Assembly (NCBI RefSeq): GCF_000316575.1
Contig: NC_019682.1
Coordinates: 186,001 to 250,000, forward strand
Direction of reading: 5' to 3'
DNA from: Calothrix sp. PCC 7507
Lineage (GTDB): Bacteria; Cyanobacteriota; Cyanobacteriia; Cyanobacteriales; Nostocaceae
DNA length: 64,000 bases
Within the stretch, counting starts at the first letter, position 1; every line of letters begins with the position of its first letter. A model generated the notes under the pieces. It was not told where the DNA came from. It saw only the letters and a program-made list of their open reading frames with translations, and ran no database searches. Shown here in pieces: positions 42,032-49,687 of the stretch. Made by a program: the position numbers and the translations under genes.

Positions 42032-43150
42032 TTAACGAAATGCTGCATTTAGATAACAATGACAATCTGGTTTCTCAATCAACGACTCAACCAGAGAATT
42101 GAGCGCAGTTGCAGCTAACAAACCACCACCCAATGTGCCCTCAATGGTGATTAAAGGCACATTTTGTTGCATCAGTTGTCGTTTAGCTGCAGGCGCATGG
42201 CTAAAGCCTATAGGCATACCAATCACTAATGCTGGTTGAATTTTTTGCTCTTTTATAGCTGCACAAGCTTCTAAAAGCACTGAGGGAGCATAACCAACCA
42301 CTAGTACACAACCATTGCTGACTTGCTGCAATTTTTCCTGCCATTTTTGGTGCTGCCAAAACTCCAATTCTGCCTCTGTGGCGGTGGTGATATGGGGGTT
42401 GTCAATCAAAGTGGTCACTTGACAGCCCAAATGAGTTAATCTGGTTTGATCTAAAGCGGCTGCGACTGTGGGAATATCGACAAAAATCTCACAACCTGAT
42501 TTTAGGGCATCACGACTAGCGGCGATCGCTCCTTGACTAACTCTCACAAACGACACCAAGCTGACATCACCACAAGCCAAAACCAACTGGGAAATCAAGT
42601 GTTGCTCGATTTCCGAACGCTCAGATAAATCTGGGAGTAAGCGTTGCAGAGATTCTTGAAACGCTTCTGAGTGGGTATGCACTTGGGCATCCAACCCCCG
42701 CCAAAGTTTCTCTAGTCCTCCCAATCCCGCTTGGGTTTCCACTTCTAATAACTTGAGTTGTGCCAGCACTTGAGCCTGCATAATTTGACAATGGCGATCG
42801 CGTCCCAATAATCCTTCTAATGCTGAGGCTGTTTGTCGCAGTTGGGTAATTTGCTGCATGACAGATCGATATTGCTGCTGCAGTTGCCCCATCAAGTTTA
42901 CATTTGTTTCTGTTTCTGGTTCCACATCTAGAATGTTGCGGATGTGATTGATTTGGAACCCTTGCTGTTTCAAGGCCACAATCCGTTGTAACCTGACGAC
43001 ATCCTGCTGAGTGTAAAGGCGATAATTGCTAGGCGATCGCGCTGGTTGCGGCAATAACCCCAGTTGATGATAATGCCGCACCATCCGCGGCGTCAAACCA
43101 CCACCAACTGCAACTGTAAGTTCTTTGATAGTTAAGCAACCAGCATTCAT
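42032..43150 (-). CDS. coaR: CoaR: MerR-type cobalt-responsive activator fused to a precorrin isomerase-like domain
   Basis: The 372-residue protein has a MerR winged helix at 1-75 (TIKELTVAVGGGLTPRMVRHYHQLGLLPQP), a dimerisation coiled coil (about 85-165) and a CbiC/CobH precorrin-8X methylmutase-like domain (about 185-355: GCEIFVDIPTVAAAL, VVGYAPSVLLEAC, PALVIGMPIGF). It ends with a Cys-His-Cys motif at 363-365. In Synechocystis CoaR this exact motif is required for cobalt sensing, and CoaR activates the cobalt exporter gene coaT. Here coaT lies 6.5 kb to the right, with a MerR-type promoter. The gene stands between repeat elements. Confidence 0.92.
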   Translation of the reverse strand: MNAGCLTIKELTVAVGGGLTPRMVRHYHQLGLLPQPARSPSNYRLYTQQDVVRLQRIVALKQQGFQINHIRNILDVEPETETNVNLMGQLQQQYRSVMQQITQLRQTASALEGLLGRDRHCQIMQAQVLAQLKLLEVETQAGLGGLEKLWRGLDAQVHTHSEAFQESLQRLLPDLSERSEIEQHLISQLVLACGDVSLVSFVRVSQGAIAASRDALKSGCEIFVDIPTVAAALDQTRLTHLGCQVTTLIDNPHITTATEAELEFWQHQKWQEKLQQVSNGCVLVVGYAPSVLLEACAAIKEQKIQPALVIGMPIGFSHAPAAKRQLMQQNVPLITIEGTLGGGLLAATALNSLVESLIEKPDCHCYLNAAFR

Positions 43151-43247
43151 AATTTATCTAATTAAGGGCAACATTATTTGTAATATACTGAATAAAAATT
43201 CTCAAACGCGATCGTCTTCAAGGTATTGACTGGCAACGGGAGTTTAT

Positions 43248-43380
43248 CAACCAATACGGTTCAAATCAGACTAAAACCCTGATTAAAGCGGGACTGTCTT
43301 CCTAGCACATTCCAGTCTGGTTTCGCCTTTCTACAGGTTTATGGTTCTCGCATAAATTCTTCACCGAACCGTATTGGTTG
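43248..43380. mobile_element. 133-base MITE-like element with 15-base perfect terminal inverted repeats
   Basis: CAACCAATACGGTTC at 43248-43262 is the exact inverse of GAACCGTATTGGTTG at 43366-43380. The inside carries no gene. The right end lies 6 bases from the stop codon of the next gene. No transposase is visible, so it would need help from a full-length relative. Confidence 0.75.
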
Positions 43381-43385
43381 CTATC

Positions 43386-43709
43386 CTATGTAATCAAAAT
43401 TCCACTTACCTTGTCTCCACTCATTGCCATCCGGGCGACGAATTCATCTCCCGCATCAGCGAAACTAAGTTTCCACAGATAAATTTGATATTTGTGCTGT
43501 TTGAGATTGCCAAAGTAAGTAATGTTATAACCCTCTAGCATACGTGGTGCGAGTTGGGAGCTAACCGAGTCAAACATTTCTTTACTAATCCCTGTCTGAT
43601 AGTCAGAATCTCCAACTGTCAAGAAAAGTTCGTAATTTGCCGTTGTTATGGCATCCAAAATTGTCTGTAAACTAGCGATTGTATTTTCTGGAGGATGTGT
43701 CGAACTCAT
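43386..43709 (-). CDS. conserved-looking small protein of unknown function
   Basis: The 107-residue soluble protein (IASLQTILDAITTANYELFLTVGD, FGNLKQHKYQIYLWKLSF, EFVARMAMSGDKVSGILIT) alternates helices and strands in a way that recalls NTF2/DUF3887-like alpha+beta barrels, but I cannot assign it. There is no signal peptide. The stop lies right beside a MITE-like element, which may have trimmed the 3' end. Confidence 0.6.
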   Translation of the reverse strand: MSSTHPPENTIASLQTILDAITTANYELFLTVGDSDYQTGISKEMFDSVSSQLAPRMLEGYNITYFGNLKQHKYQIYLWKLSFADAGDEFVARMAMSGDKVSGILIT

Positions 43710-43766
43710 AAATTATGCACTCCTATTAAAAATGGTAAATTACTTTTTTCCAGTCCAACCTAAGAC

Positions 43767-44333
43767 TTATCGAGCATGAATAAACATTTGCGCGAAATAG
43801 TATTCGCCTTTGTTATTCACAGCAACTCCTATTCCAGTTAGTTCAGTTTGACTCAAAATATTCTTGAGATGAGCGGGACTATTTAACCACCACTTAACTG
43901 CTGATGTTGCCGGATCACTTTTACAACCAAAGCAGTAATACTCATTTTCGTAGTACGCATAACTACTGTGGGGGATAGTTTGGATTACGGCTTGCGATCG
44001 CTGCTCAAGTCCTTGATGATTGAGAGGTTTTCCCGCGTTAGCCATTTCTTGAGCATATACCTGCACTTGCTTATTTACGCAAGCGTCTAGTTTAAGAGGC
44101 GCAAGACCTTTAGAAGCCCGATACTGATTAACTTGGTTGTGTACGCTTTGTTGTATTTGGGCTAAATCTGGATTTAGCCCAGAGGCATTACATTTTTGAA
44201 CAACATTAGGCCGAGTTATGACACCCGATGGTCTTGGAACTTGAGCTTGAGCCTGATAGCTAATTAAGCTAAAACTGATCGAAGTCGCAGATAAAGTTAG
44301 TAGCGAAACAGAAAGTAAAATCCGCCTGAGCAT
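43767..44333 (-). CDS. secreted CAP-domain (SCP/PR-1-like) protein
   Basis: The 188-residue protein (ATG at 44333 after an AAGGTGAG site) has a signal peptide (about 1-30, ending QAQA) and a CAP domain from about residue 55 to the end: VHNQVNQYRASKGLAPLKLD, AQEMANAGKPLNH, WWLNSPAHLKNILS, TGIGVAVNNKGEYYFAQMF. The four conserved CAP motifs are recognisable. Bacterial CAP proteins are extracellular and of largely unknown activity. Two extra cysteines (YCFGC) may form a disulfide. It is followed by the 107-residue gene on the same strand. Confidence 0.88.
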   Translation of the reverse strand: MLRRILLSVSLLTLSATSISFSLISYQAQAQVPRPSGVITRPNVVQKCNASGLNPDLAQIQQSVHNQVNQYRASKGLAPLKLDACVNKQVQVYAQEMANAGKPLNHQGLEQRSQAVIQTIPHSSYAYYENEYYCFGCKSDPATSAVKWWLNSPAHLKNILSQTELTGIGVAVNNKGEYYFAQMFIHAR

Positions 44334-44440
44334 ACATCTCACCTTGATTTAAACGTATAACCGAAATTGCTCACAACTGCGCCATAACGCGAGAGAACAT
44401 AAGTGGGTAGTGGCATGACTTACGGCTGGCTAACCCCTGC

Positions 44441-44854
44441 TTATTCTCCTGTCCATCTGTACCGAGCTTCGCCCCGATGTCCTTGACTATCTAGAAAAGT
44501 TCCACTCATACGACAGCCATCAGAGGAAACTACCAGTTTGTTTCTACTCGAATAATCAGTGTATTTATCGTCACGATAGATCAGAATAATTTCCTTACCG
44601 GGAGCCGGAACGGATGATGTAGTAAAGCTACCTGTTCCTGTAGAAGGTAGCCAAGTTCCGCTGGTTGGAGTTGTGAACGTGACAAAATTGGAATAGTTGG
44701 CCTCAGTGGCATTTTTCACGCCAACTGTCCACCGACCCAAGGGGTAGCCAGGTTGTGTGGTGCAGGAATCTGTTTCTACAGCTTTAGCCGTCGGTGCAAA
44801 CGAAAGCATGATTCCAGTCGTTGCTAGCAAAACAGCAAAATATTTTTTATTCAT
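44441..44854 (-). CDS. small secreted protein of unknown function
   Basis: The 137-residue product has a clean signal peptide (1-25, cleaved after AKA). The mature domain has two cysteines (SCTTQPGYP and DGCRMSGTF) and strand-rich sequence (GRWTVGVKNATEANYSNFVTF, GKEIILIYRDDKYTDYSSRNKLVV, RGEARYRWTG). It looks like a small beta-sandwich or lipocalin-like secreted protein. I do not recognise the family. Confidence 0.7.
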   Translation of the reverse strand: MNKKYFAVLLATTGIMLSFAPTAKAVETDSCTTQPGYPLGRWTVGVKNATEANYSNFVTFTTPTSGTWLPSTGTGSFTTSSVPAPGKEIILIYRDDKYTDYSSRNKLVVSSDGCRMSGTFLDSQGHRGEARYRWTGE

Positions 44855-45001
44855 GATAATTTTCCTTGAATTTGAGCTAGTGTCGAGTTTAAGGTGAATC
44901 TCTCTTCTGTCACTTCTTACGATGGCTTTTTCGGGTTATGCACTACTTGTTCAGCCGAGATTGGAGTAATTTGCAAGATGGTCTGAAAATTACTATCCTA
45001 T

Positions 45002-45114
45002 CTAGTAGTCTGTCAGGGTTGAAATGAGGGACTGTAGTGTGAGCGTCTCGCTCACGCGGGCTTTTCGGCCCGCACTACCAAAAACCCCTCAAAACAAAAT
45101 TGACAAACCACTAG
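45002..45114. mobile_element. 113-base MITE-like element with CTAGTRGTYTGTCA ends and two inner hairpins
   Basis: The left end CTAGTAGTCTGTCA (45002-) and the right end, read in reverse as CTAGTGGTTTGTCA (to 45114), form imperfect terminal inverted repeats. The similarity continues inward as GAGGG and GTAGTG blocks. The centre has two tight hairpins, GTGAGCG/CGCTCAC and GCGGGC/GCCCGC (45039-45073). It lies in a 788-base gene-free gap that is otherwise AT-rich and shows only a GTCGGGAATC-type stem near 45490. Confidence 0.65.
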
Positions 45115-45558
45115 GTTTGAAATCGATTTTCGGATAACAAATTAGATTATGGGCTTTTATTTAACTGTTGTGTATACCTAAAAAATCAGTGCTTTGACTG
45201 AAAATTTTCCAACGTAACAATCACTTCTATATAAAAAAATCATTAAATATCATCAAAAGTCAGGTACAGGACAGACTACTTTTAATTGCAACCGCTAACG
45301 CCTAATTAAATAAGTAGCTGTTCATAATTAAATTTAACTGTAATATTAGACAGGAAAGGATTTTAGCCTAATAGCACTATGAATTAAATTAGCGATTTAA
45401 CTCCTGACATTTTATGGATAGATAGCCATAAAATTACGGTGCATAATTCAATTCAAGGATGAATTAGCGCACAGATCCCCGAATTCTTAAAGAAGTCGGG
45501 AATCTAAACAAAAATAAATCTTTATTAATTTTGATATCGACATTCAAGGAGTATCGTT

Positions 45559-45612
45559 ATGCAATTTCACAAATTTGTAGGTTCTTTCCTGGTTTCCACT
45601 GCACTCTGTTAA
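45559..45612 (+). pseudogene. 5' stub of a secreted-protein gene
   Basis: A strong AAGGAG site precedes an ATG and 17 codons, MQFHKFVGSFLVSTALC, that look like the start of a signal peptide and then end in TAA. The following bases (ACACACCCTAC) resemble the end of the GCACCCTAC repeat family. This suggests that a gene was cut short by a repeat or deletion. It could also be a tiny leader peptide. Confidence 0.4.
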
Positions 45613-45642
45613 CACACCCTACTTTTGTACGTTATTTAATCC

Positions 45643-47034
45643 CTATTCCTTATTATTTTTAGTTTGTTTTACAGGAATAGAAATAATAAATTCTGTACCT
45701 TTACCTAGTTCAGAATAACATTCAATTTGACCTTGATGTTTTTCTACCACAATTTGATAACTAATAGATAATCCTAAACCAGTACCTTTGCCAATAGCTT
45801 TAGTAGTGAAGAAAGGATCAAAAAGACGCTTCCTGATTTCCTCACTGATGCCAGAGCCATTATCTGCAATGCAAATCAGGACTTGCTCATCCTCTGTCAA
45901 TTTAGTACGGATGCGAATTGTCGGATAGCCATTGGTGAGATGTCCCTTATCCGTCGCTTTATTATAAATAATAAAACATTGCTCACTCATTACTAAGTCT
46001 TCTAAAGCATCAATTGCATTAGCAATAATGTTCATAAATACCTGATTCACTTGTCCTGCGTAGCATTCTACAAGTGGTAACTGACCATATTCTTTAATCA
46101 CTCGAATTTCTGGACAATTAGATTTAACTTTGAGGCGACTATGCAAAATCATCAGAGTGCTATCGATACCTGTATGAATATCTACTTTTTTCAATTCAGC
46201 TTCATCCAGGCGGGAGAAATTACGCAGAGATAAGACGATTTCCCGAATTCGATCAGCACCAACTTTTAGAGAAGATAATATCTTAGGTAAATCTTCTATA
46301 ATAAAGTCAATTTCTGTAGCTTCAATTTCTGCTTTTAGTTGAGGAATAGGGTTGGGATAGTGGTGCTGATAACATTGCAATAAGTGAAGTAAATTTTCGG
46401 TATATTCTGTAGCAGGAGTGAGATTGCCATAGATAAAGTTCACTGGGTTATTGATTTCATGAGCAACACCAGCCACAAGTTGACCCAGACTAGACATTTT
46501 TTCGCTTTGAATCAATTGAAGTTGAGCCTTTTGCAACTGCTGTAAAGTTTGTTCTAATTTTTCCTTTTCTTGAGTCAAAGCGACAGTACGTTGCTGTACC
46601 CGAATTTCTAATTCCTGATTAGTTTTCTCTAAATCTTTTTCTGTTAGCTTACGTAATGTAATATCAGTAGACATTACAGCATATTTGTTAGTTATGCCTT
46701 CTGCATCCCGTATGGGCTGTCCATCTATTAAAAGCCAACACTCTCTGTCATCATGTGTTTGATAAGAAAGCTCAAACTTAAAACTTTCTCCTTTTAATAG
46801 CTGTTCACGAATGTAAGTTTGTTGAACATTTAACTGAGATTTAAAACCAAGTGCAGTAAAAAATTTTTGTCCGGTTAGTGAATCATCTGATAACCCAGTG
46901 CGTTCAGCAAAAGCTTGATTAACCCACTCAATACGTCCCAATCTATCTGTCAATGCCATCAACAAATCTTTACGCTCTGCTAAGGCTGTAAATATAGTTA
47001 ATGGCAGACTCATTGAGTCAGATAACATAGCCAT
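45643..47034 (-). CDS. PAS-domain sensor histidine kinase
   Basis: The 463-residue cytosolic kinase has a PAS domain (about 15-130: LMALTDRLGRIEWVNQAFAERTGLS, CWLLIDGQPIRDAEG), a coiled coil (about 133-185), a dimerisation helix with the phosphorylatable His in GQLVAGVAHEINNPVNFI and a complete ATPase domain ([46 protein letters not shown]). It begins 5 bases after the stop of the arsenate reductase-like gene on the same strand, so the two are probably cotranscribed. No response regulator is adjacent. The PAS ligand is unknown. Confidence 0.92.
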   Translation of the reverse strand: MAMLSDSMSLPLTIFTALAERKDLLMALTDRLGRIEWVNQAFAERTGLSDDSLTGQKFFTALGFKSQLNVQQTYIREQLLKGESFKFELSYQTHDDRECWLLIDGQPIRDAEGITNKYAVMSTDITLRKLTEKDLEKTNQELEIRVQQRTVALTQEKEKLEQTLQQLQKAQLQLIQSEKMSSLGQLVAGVAHEINNPVNFIYGNLTPATEYTENLLHLLQCYQHHYPNPIPQLKAEIEATEIDFIIEDLPKILSSLKVGADRIREIVLSLRNFSRLDEAELKKVDIHTGIDSTLMILHSRLKVKSNCPEIRVIKEYGQLPLVECYAGQVNQVFMNIIANAIDALEDLVMSEQCFIIYNKATDKGHLTNGYPTIRIRTKLTEDEQVLICIADNGSGISEEIRKRLFDPFFTTKAIGKGTGLGLSISYQIVVEKHQGQIECYSELGKGTEFIISIPVKQTKNNKE

Positions 47035-47039
47035 AACTT

Positions 47040-47483
47040 CTATTTAGAGTATTCCAGGGCATCACGTCTTCCAGCTATGTATGCCAACATTAGCTTACTT
47101 ATATCATCACGAACCCGGCGAAATATTTGCAACTTTTCTGCTTCAGTTCCTATTGCTTCTGCGGGATCAGGAAAGCTAAAGTGATGGCGTTTAACAGCCG
47201 AAGGTAAGGAAGGGCAACTTTGATCAGCATGATCGCATACAGTGATCACTGTATCAATCTTTTTGTCTAAAAACAGATTGAGATGTTTACAAGAGTTTTG
47301 GGAAATATCTATCCCGATTTCTTCCATGACTTTCACAGCCAAAGGATGAACTTTTGCGGCTGGGTTCATGCCTGCACTCTGTGCTGTTAATAAATCATCT
47401 CCTAGCTCTTTTAAAAACCCTTCTGCCATTTGGCTGCGGCAGGAGTTACCTGTGCAAAGAATTATAAGCAATGGTTTTTCCAT
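47040..47483 (-). CDS. arsC: thioredoxin-type arsenate reductase (ArsC, low-molecular-weight phosphatase fold)
   Basis: The 147-residue enzyme has the phosphatase loop CTGNSCR, with Cys10 and Arg16, and the redox pair Cys83 and Cys90 (TVCDHADQSCP). These fit Cys10/82/89 of the Staphylococcus ArsC group, which reduces arsenate with thioredoxin. The catalytic Asp is in FSFPDPAEA. No arsenite pump or ArsR is present nearby. A PAS histidine kinase follows 5 bases downstream, an unusual partner. A role as a protein-tyrosine phosphatase cannot be excluded. Confidence 0.87.
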   Translation of the reverse strand: MEKPLLIILCTGNSCRSQMAEGFLKELGDDLLTAQSAGMNPAAKVHPLAVKVMEEIGIDISQNSCKHLNLFLDKKIDTVITVCDHADQSCPSLPSAVKRHHFSFPDPAEAIGTEAEKLQIFRRVRDDISKLMLAYIAGRRDALEYSK

Positions 47484-47696
47484 ACTTAAATTTGAACTAA
47501 AAAAATATAATACTTGTTAGAAGTATAGCTTTTAAAAAATATAGTGGTTTCAGGGAAAACACCACAATAAATTTTTATCTTAGGTTTGTTAGACCGAGGA
47601 TAACCTTTTTTTAACCTTATATCTTGTTGACCAAAAAGTGCTGTTAGCGGTAGTGGGGCGTTAAATAACATGCAGATACTTTAGCCGCACTCCTTT

Positions 47697-47909
47697 GCGG
47701 ATGTGATTGATTTAAAACCCTTGCTGCTTCAAGGCGACAATACGTTGCCACCTGATGACATCTTGCTGATTGTAAAGGCAATAGTTGCTAGGCGATCGCG
47801 TTGGTTGCGGCAATAACCCCAGTTGATGATAATGCCGCACCATCCTGGGAGTCAAATTACCACCAACTGCATCTGTAAGTTCTTTGATAGTTAAGTAACC
47901 AGCATTCAT
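47697..47909 (-). pseudogene. CoaR relic (MerR DNA-binding domain only)
   Basis: The frame repeats the first 65 residues of the intact CoaR at 42032-43150 almost exactly (MNAGYLTIKELTDAVGGNLTPRM onward). It is stopped by a CAA-to-TAA change in KQQGF(Q) and loses similarity a few codons later (INHIRK). The coiled coil, isomerase domain and metal-binding CHC motif are absent. As it stands it could still encode a truncated MerR-type winged-helix peptide, but lack of the dimer helix makes activity unlikely. Confidence 0.85.
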
Positions 47910-48118
47910 AATTTATAGACTACAGTAGTCTGTTTCTTTGATTTTGCAGGGTTAGTAGTGTTTAAATCCCCGACTTCTTCCAGAAGTCGGGGATCTCACA
48001 GCCCATTATAATTAATGGGACAAACCATTAGTACTCTGTCTCTTTGGGAAAAGACTGTTTCACCAAATTGCAATCTGTTGTATCTACTCAGGATGAATTT
48101 TGAAAAAGGATGATAAAA

Positions 48119-48625
48119 TTATTTGACAATGCTCAACTGATAAGCACCCTCAATTTTGATTTTGGAAAGATAATTAGCAGTTGCACCTTGAGGTAAAGTT
48201 AATATCAAAACAACTGGTGTGGCTTGAGCAAAATTAATTTTTTTTACCTGACGATCAGGCATCCCTGGAGTAGCATAGGCATTAAATTGTGAAAATTCAT
48301 TCCCATCTTTATCTTGAATACTAACTGTTGAAACTACTCCATTACCATTTGTAGAACCAGCATCAATATCCAGGGTAAGCTTTAATTCCCCAGGTCCAGC
48401 AATGAATGTGTAAAAGTAGGTTTTTGGTTCCTTATGCAAACCAGTTGCGGAGATGACATTAGTAGTCAGATTTGTTGGTGCATCTCTATCTGTTGATTGT
48501 GCATTTGCTGGTGTAATTTGGGAAGTAAGGAGAATTACACCAGTAGCTATGCAACTGAGAAATATTCCGGCTGAAAATGGAAATTTATCTTTAGTGTGGC
48601 GCTGGTGTAAGTTCATTGTGGACAT
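48119..48625 (-). CDS. secreted beta-rich protein, possibly PPC-like
   Basis: The 168-residue protein has a basic N-terminus and a hydrophobic signal helix (about 18-43, ending ANA). The mature part (KEPKTYFYTFIAGPGELKLTLDIDAG, VVSTVSIQDKDGNEF, VVLILTLPQGATANYLSKIKIEGAYQLSI) resembles a PPC-type beta-sandwich. The function is unknown. Its upstream region is a near copy of that of the gene at 48842-49351, so both may respond to the same signal. Confidence 0.7.
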   Translation of the reverse strand: MSTMNLHQRHTKDKFPFSAGIFLSCIATGVILLTSQITPANAQSTDRDAPTNLTTNVISATGLHKEPKTYFYTFIAGPGELKLTLDIDAGSTNGNGVVSTVSIQDKDGNEFSQFNAYATPGMPDRQVKKINFAQATPVVLILTLPQGATANYLSKIKIEGAYQLSIVK

Positions 48626-48649
48626 GAGATAACTCCGAAATTTTGTAGC

Positions 48650-48750
48650 AGTAATTTGTTGAGCGTGTAATTGAGGTCTATCAACCCTGTGTCAATAGCT
48701 TTATATTGATGTATATGATTGATTTTTTGGTTTTATGCAGTGCATTCTGA
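48650..48750 (-). promoter_or_regulatory. upstream region duplicated with 49378-49474 (copy 1)
   Basis: About 100 bases upstream of the secreted-protein gene at 48625 match the upstream region of the next gene. The shared parts include an identical block ending TTTTTTGGTTTTATGCAGTG (plus strand), GGTCTATCAA and GTGTCAAYRGCTTTAT. On the minus strand a TTGACA box lies in GCTATTGACACAGG. The conservation of DNA outside the differing coding regions suggests a common promoter or operator. Confidence 0.5.
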
Positions 48751-48841
48751 TTTTTTACACAAAACTTTTAATTTCCTACCATCATACCAGCATTACTGTA
48801 TACTCCTTTTCCCTAACGGTATGAAATAGCCGATGATTATA

Positions 48842-49351
48842 CTATTTGATAATAGGCGGAGGAAATACTTGTAAGTCGATATTGTTAGGAAAAGGGTAAT
48901 TTATAGTTTGACTACCACTTATCCCATTAGTCTGAGCGATAATTTGAAAAGAACTAGCTCCATAAGGTCTGACATATAAATCTCTGTTGAATTCAGGCAA
49001 TTGTATACTATAACTACAACCGTTATCAATGTTGTTACCTGTAGCGTTAACTTGAGCTAAATTCTTTTCAGTAGAGTTAAAAAATTGACCCTCAACAGGT
49101 TTTGTAGGAATGAATTCTTTCAGAGTCACCTTAATTTGACTGCAAGAAATTGCACCAATTCTTTCTGTGCCTTTCACTATATTCCCTTGAATTGTGACAG
49201 TATTTTGAACTCTTTTAATTACTTGATATTTTTGAGCTAACTGTATAGTTTGCGTTGGTTGAGCGTTCGCTATGGCTGTAAAGCTCGCTAACACGCTACA
49301 TGTCAAAGTTGCAATCAAGGTTGGCGAAATATATAATTTCATCCAGGACAT
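48842..49351 (-). CDS. secreted protein of unknown function
   Basis: The 169-residue protein carries a signal peptide (1-30, cleaved near ANA). The mature part holds two cysteines (AISCSQIKV and NGCSYSIQLPEF) and beta-strand-rich sequence (YQVIKRVQNTVTIQGNIVKG, VTLKEFIPTKPVEGQFFNST, YVRPYGASSFQIIAQTNG). I do not recognise a family. It shares its 5' flanking sequence with the gene at 48119-48625 but not its coding sequence, and lies between that gene and the divergent coaT. Confidence 0.7.
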   Translation of the reverse strand: MSWMKLYISPTLIATLTCSVLASFTAIANAQPTQTIQLAQKYQVIKRVQNTVTIQGNIVKGTERIGAISCSQIKVTLKEFIPTKPVEGQFFNSTEKNLAQVNATGNNIDNGCSYSIQLPEFNRDLYVRPYGASSFQIIAQTNGISGSQTINYPFPNNIDLQVFPPPIIK

Positions 49352-49377
49352 AGGACATCTCCGATATTTTATAGCAG

Positions 49378-49474
49378 TGAATGTTTGTGGATGACCAGAA
49401 TCAGGTCTATCAATTCCGTGTCAACGGCTTTATGTTGATATATATGATTGATTTTTTGGTTTTATGCAGTGGGC
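49378..49474 (-). promoter_or_regulatory. upstream region duplicated with 48650-48750 (copy 2)
   Basis: This is the second copy of the shared upstream block, again with a TTGACA box on the minus strand (GCCGTTGACACGG) and the TTTTTTGGTTTTATGCAGTG end. The rest of the 336-base gap toward coaT (49475-49628) holds a GC-richer stretch with no gene that I can identify. Confidence 0.5.
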
Positions 49475-49628
49475 GGAATATTTTTCCATGAGAAAGATGA
49501 TGGCGATAGTTGCTGGGCTTCCTTCACACGTGTCAACTTAAGCTCTAATGCCTACCCCACAAGCGTTTTAGCCCTCCCCTTGATAAGCTACGGTGTATAC
49601 AGAAGTCGAAGTATTGCATCCGATTACG

Positions 49629-49661
49629 CTTGACATTAACATTGATGTCAAGGTTTAGGGT
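49629..49661 (+). promoter_or_regulatory. MerR-type coaT promoter with CoaR operator
   Basis: A perfect dyad CTTGACAT-N8-ATGTCAAG (49629-49652) overlaps the -35 box TTGACA (49630-49635). The -10-like TAGGGT (49656-49661) follows after a 20-base spacer, longer than the usual 17. An over-long spacer spanned by a dyad is the hallmark of promoters activated by MerR-family proteins, as described for Synechocystis coaT. CoaR is encoded in the same window. The coaT start codon lies 27 bases downstream. Confidence 0.8.
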
Positions 49662-49687
49662 AAGAGAGTCTAAGACTGGAAATTCTT

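Noticed and set aside
47486-47671. 61-codon minus-strand frame [13 protein letters not shown]
   Set aside because: Its start lies in the dispersed GCGTTTAGCC-like repeat also seen in the kinase linker; AT-rich remainder without motifs.
49475-49687. Cobalamin riboswitch before coaT
   Set aside because: I looked for a B12 box and the usual paired elements and did not find them; the MerR-type promoter explains the regulation.
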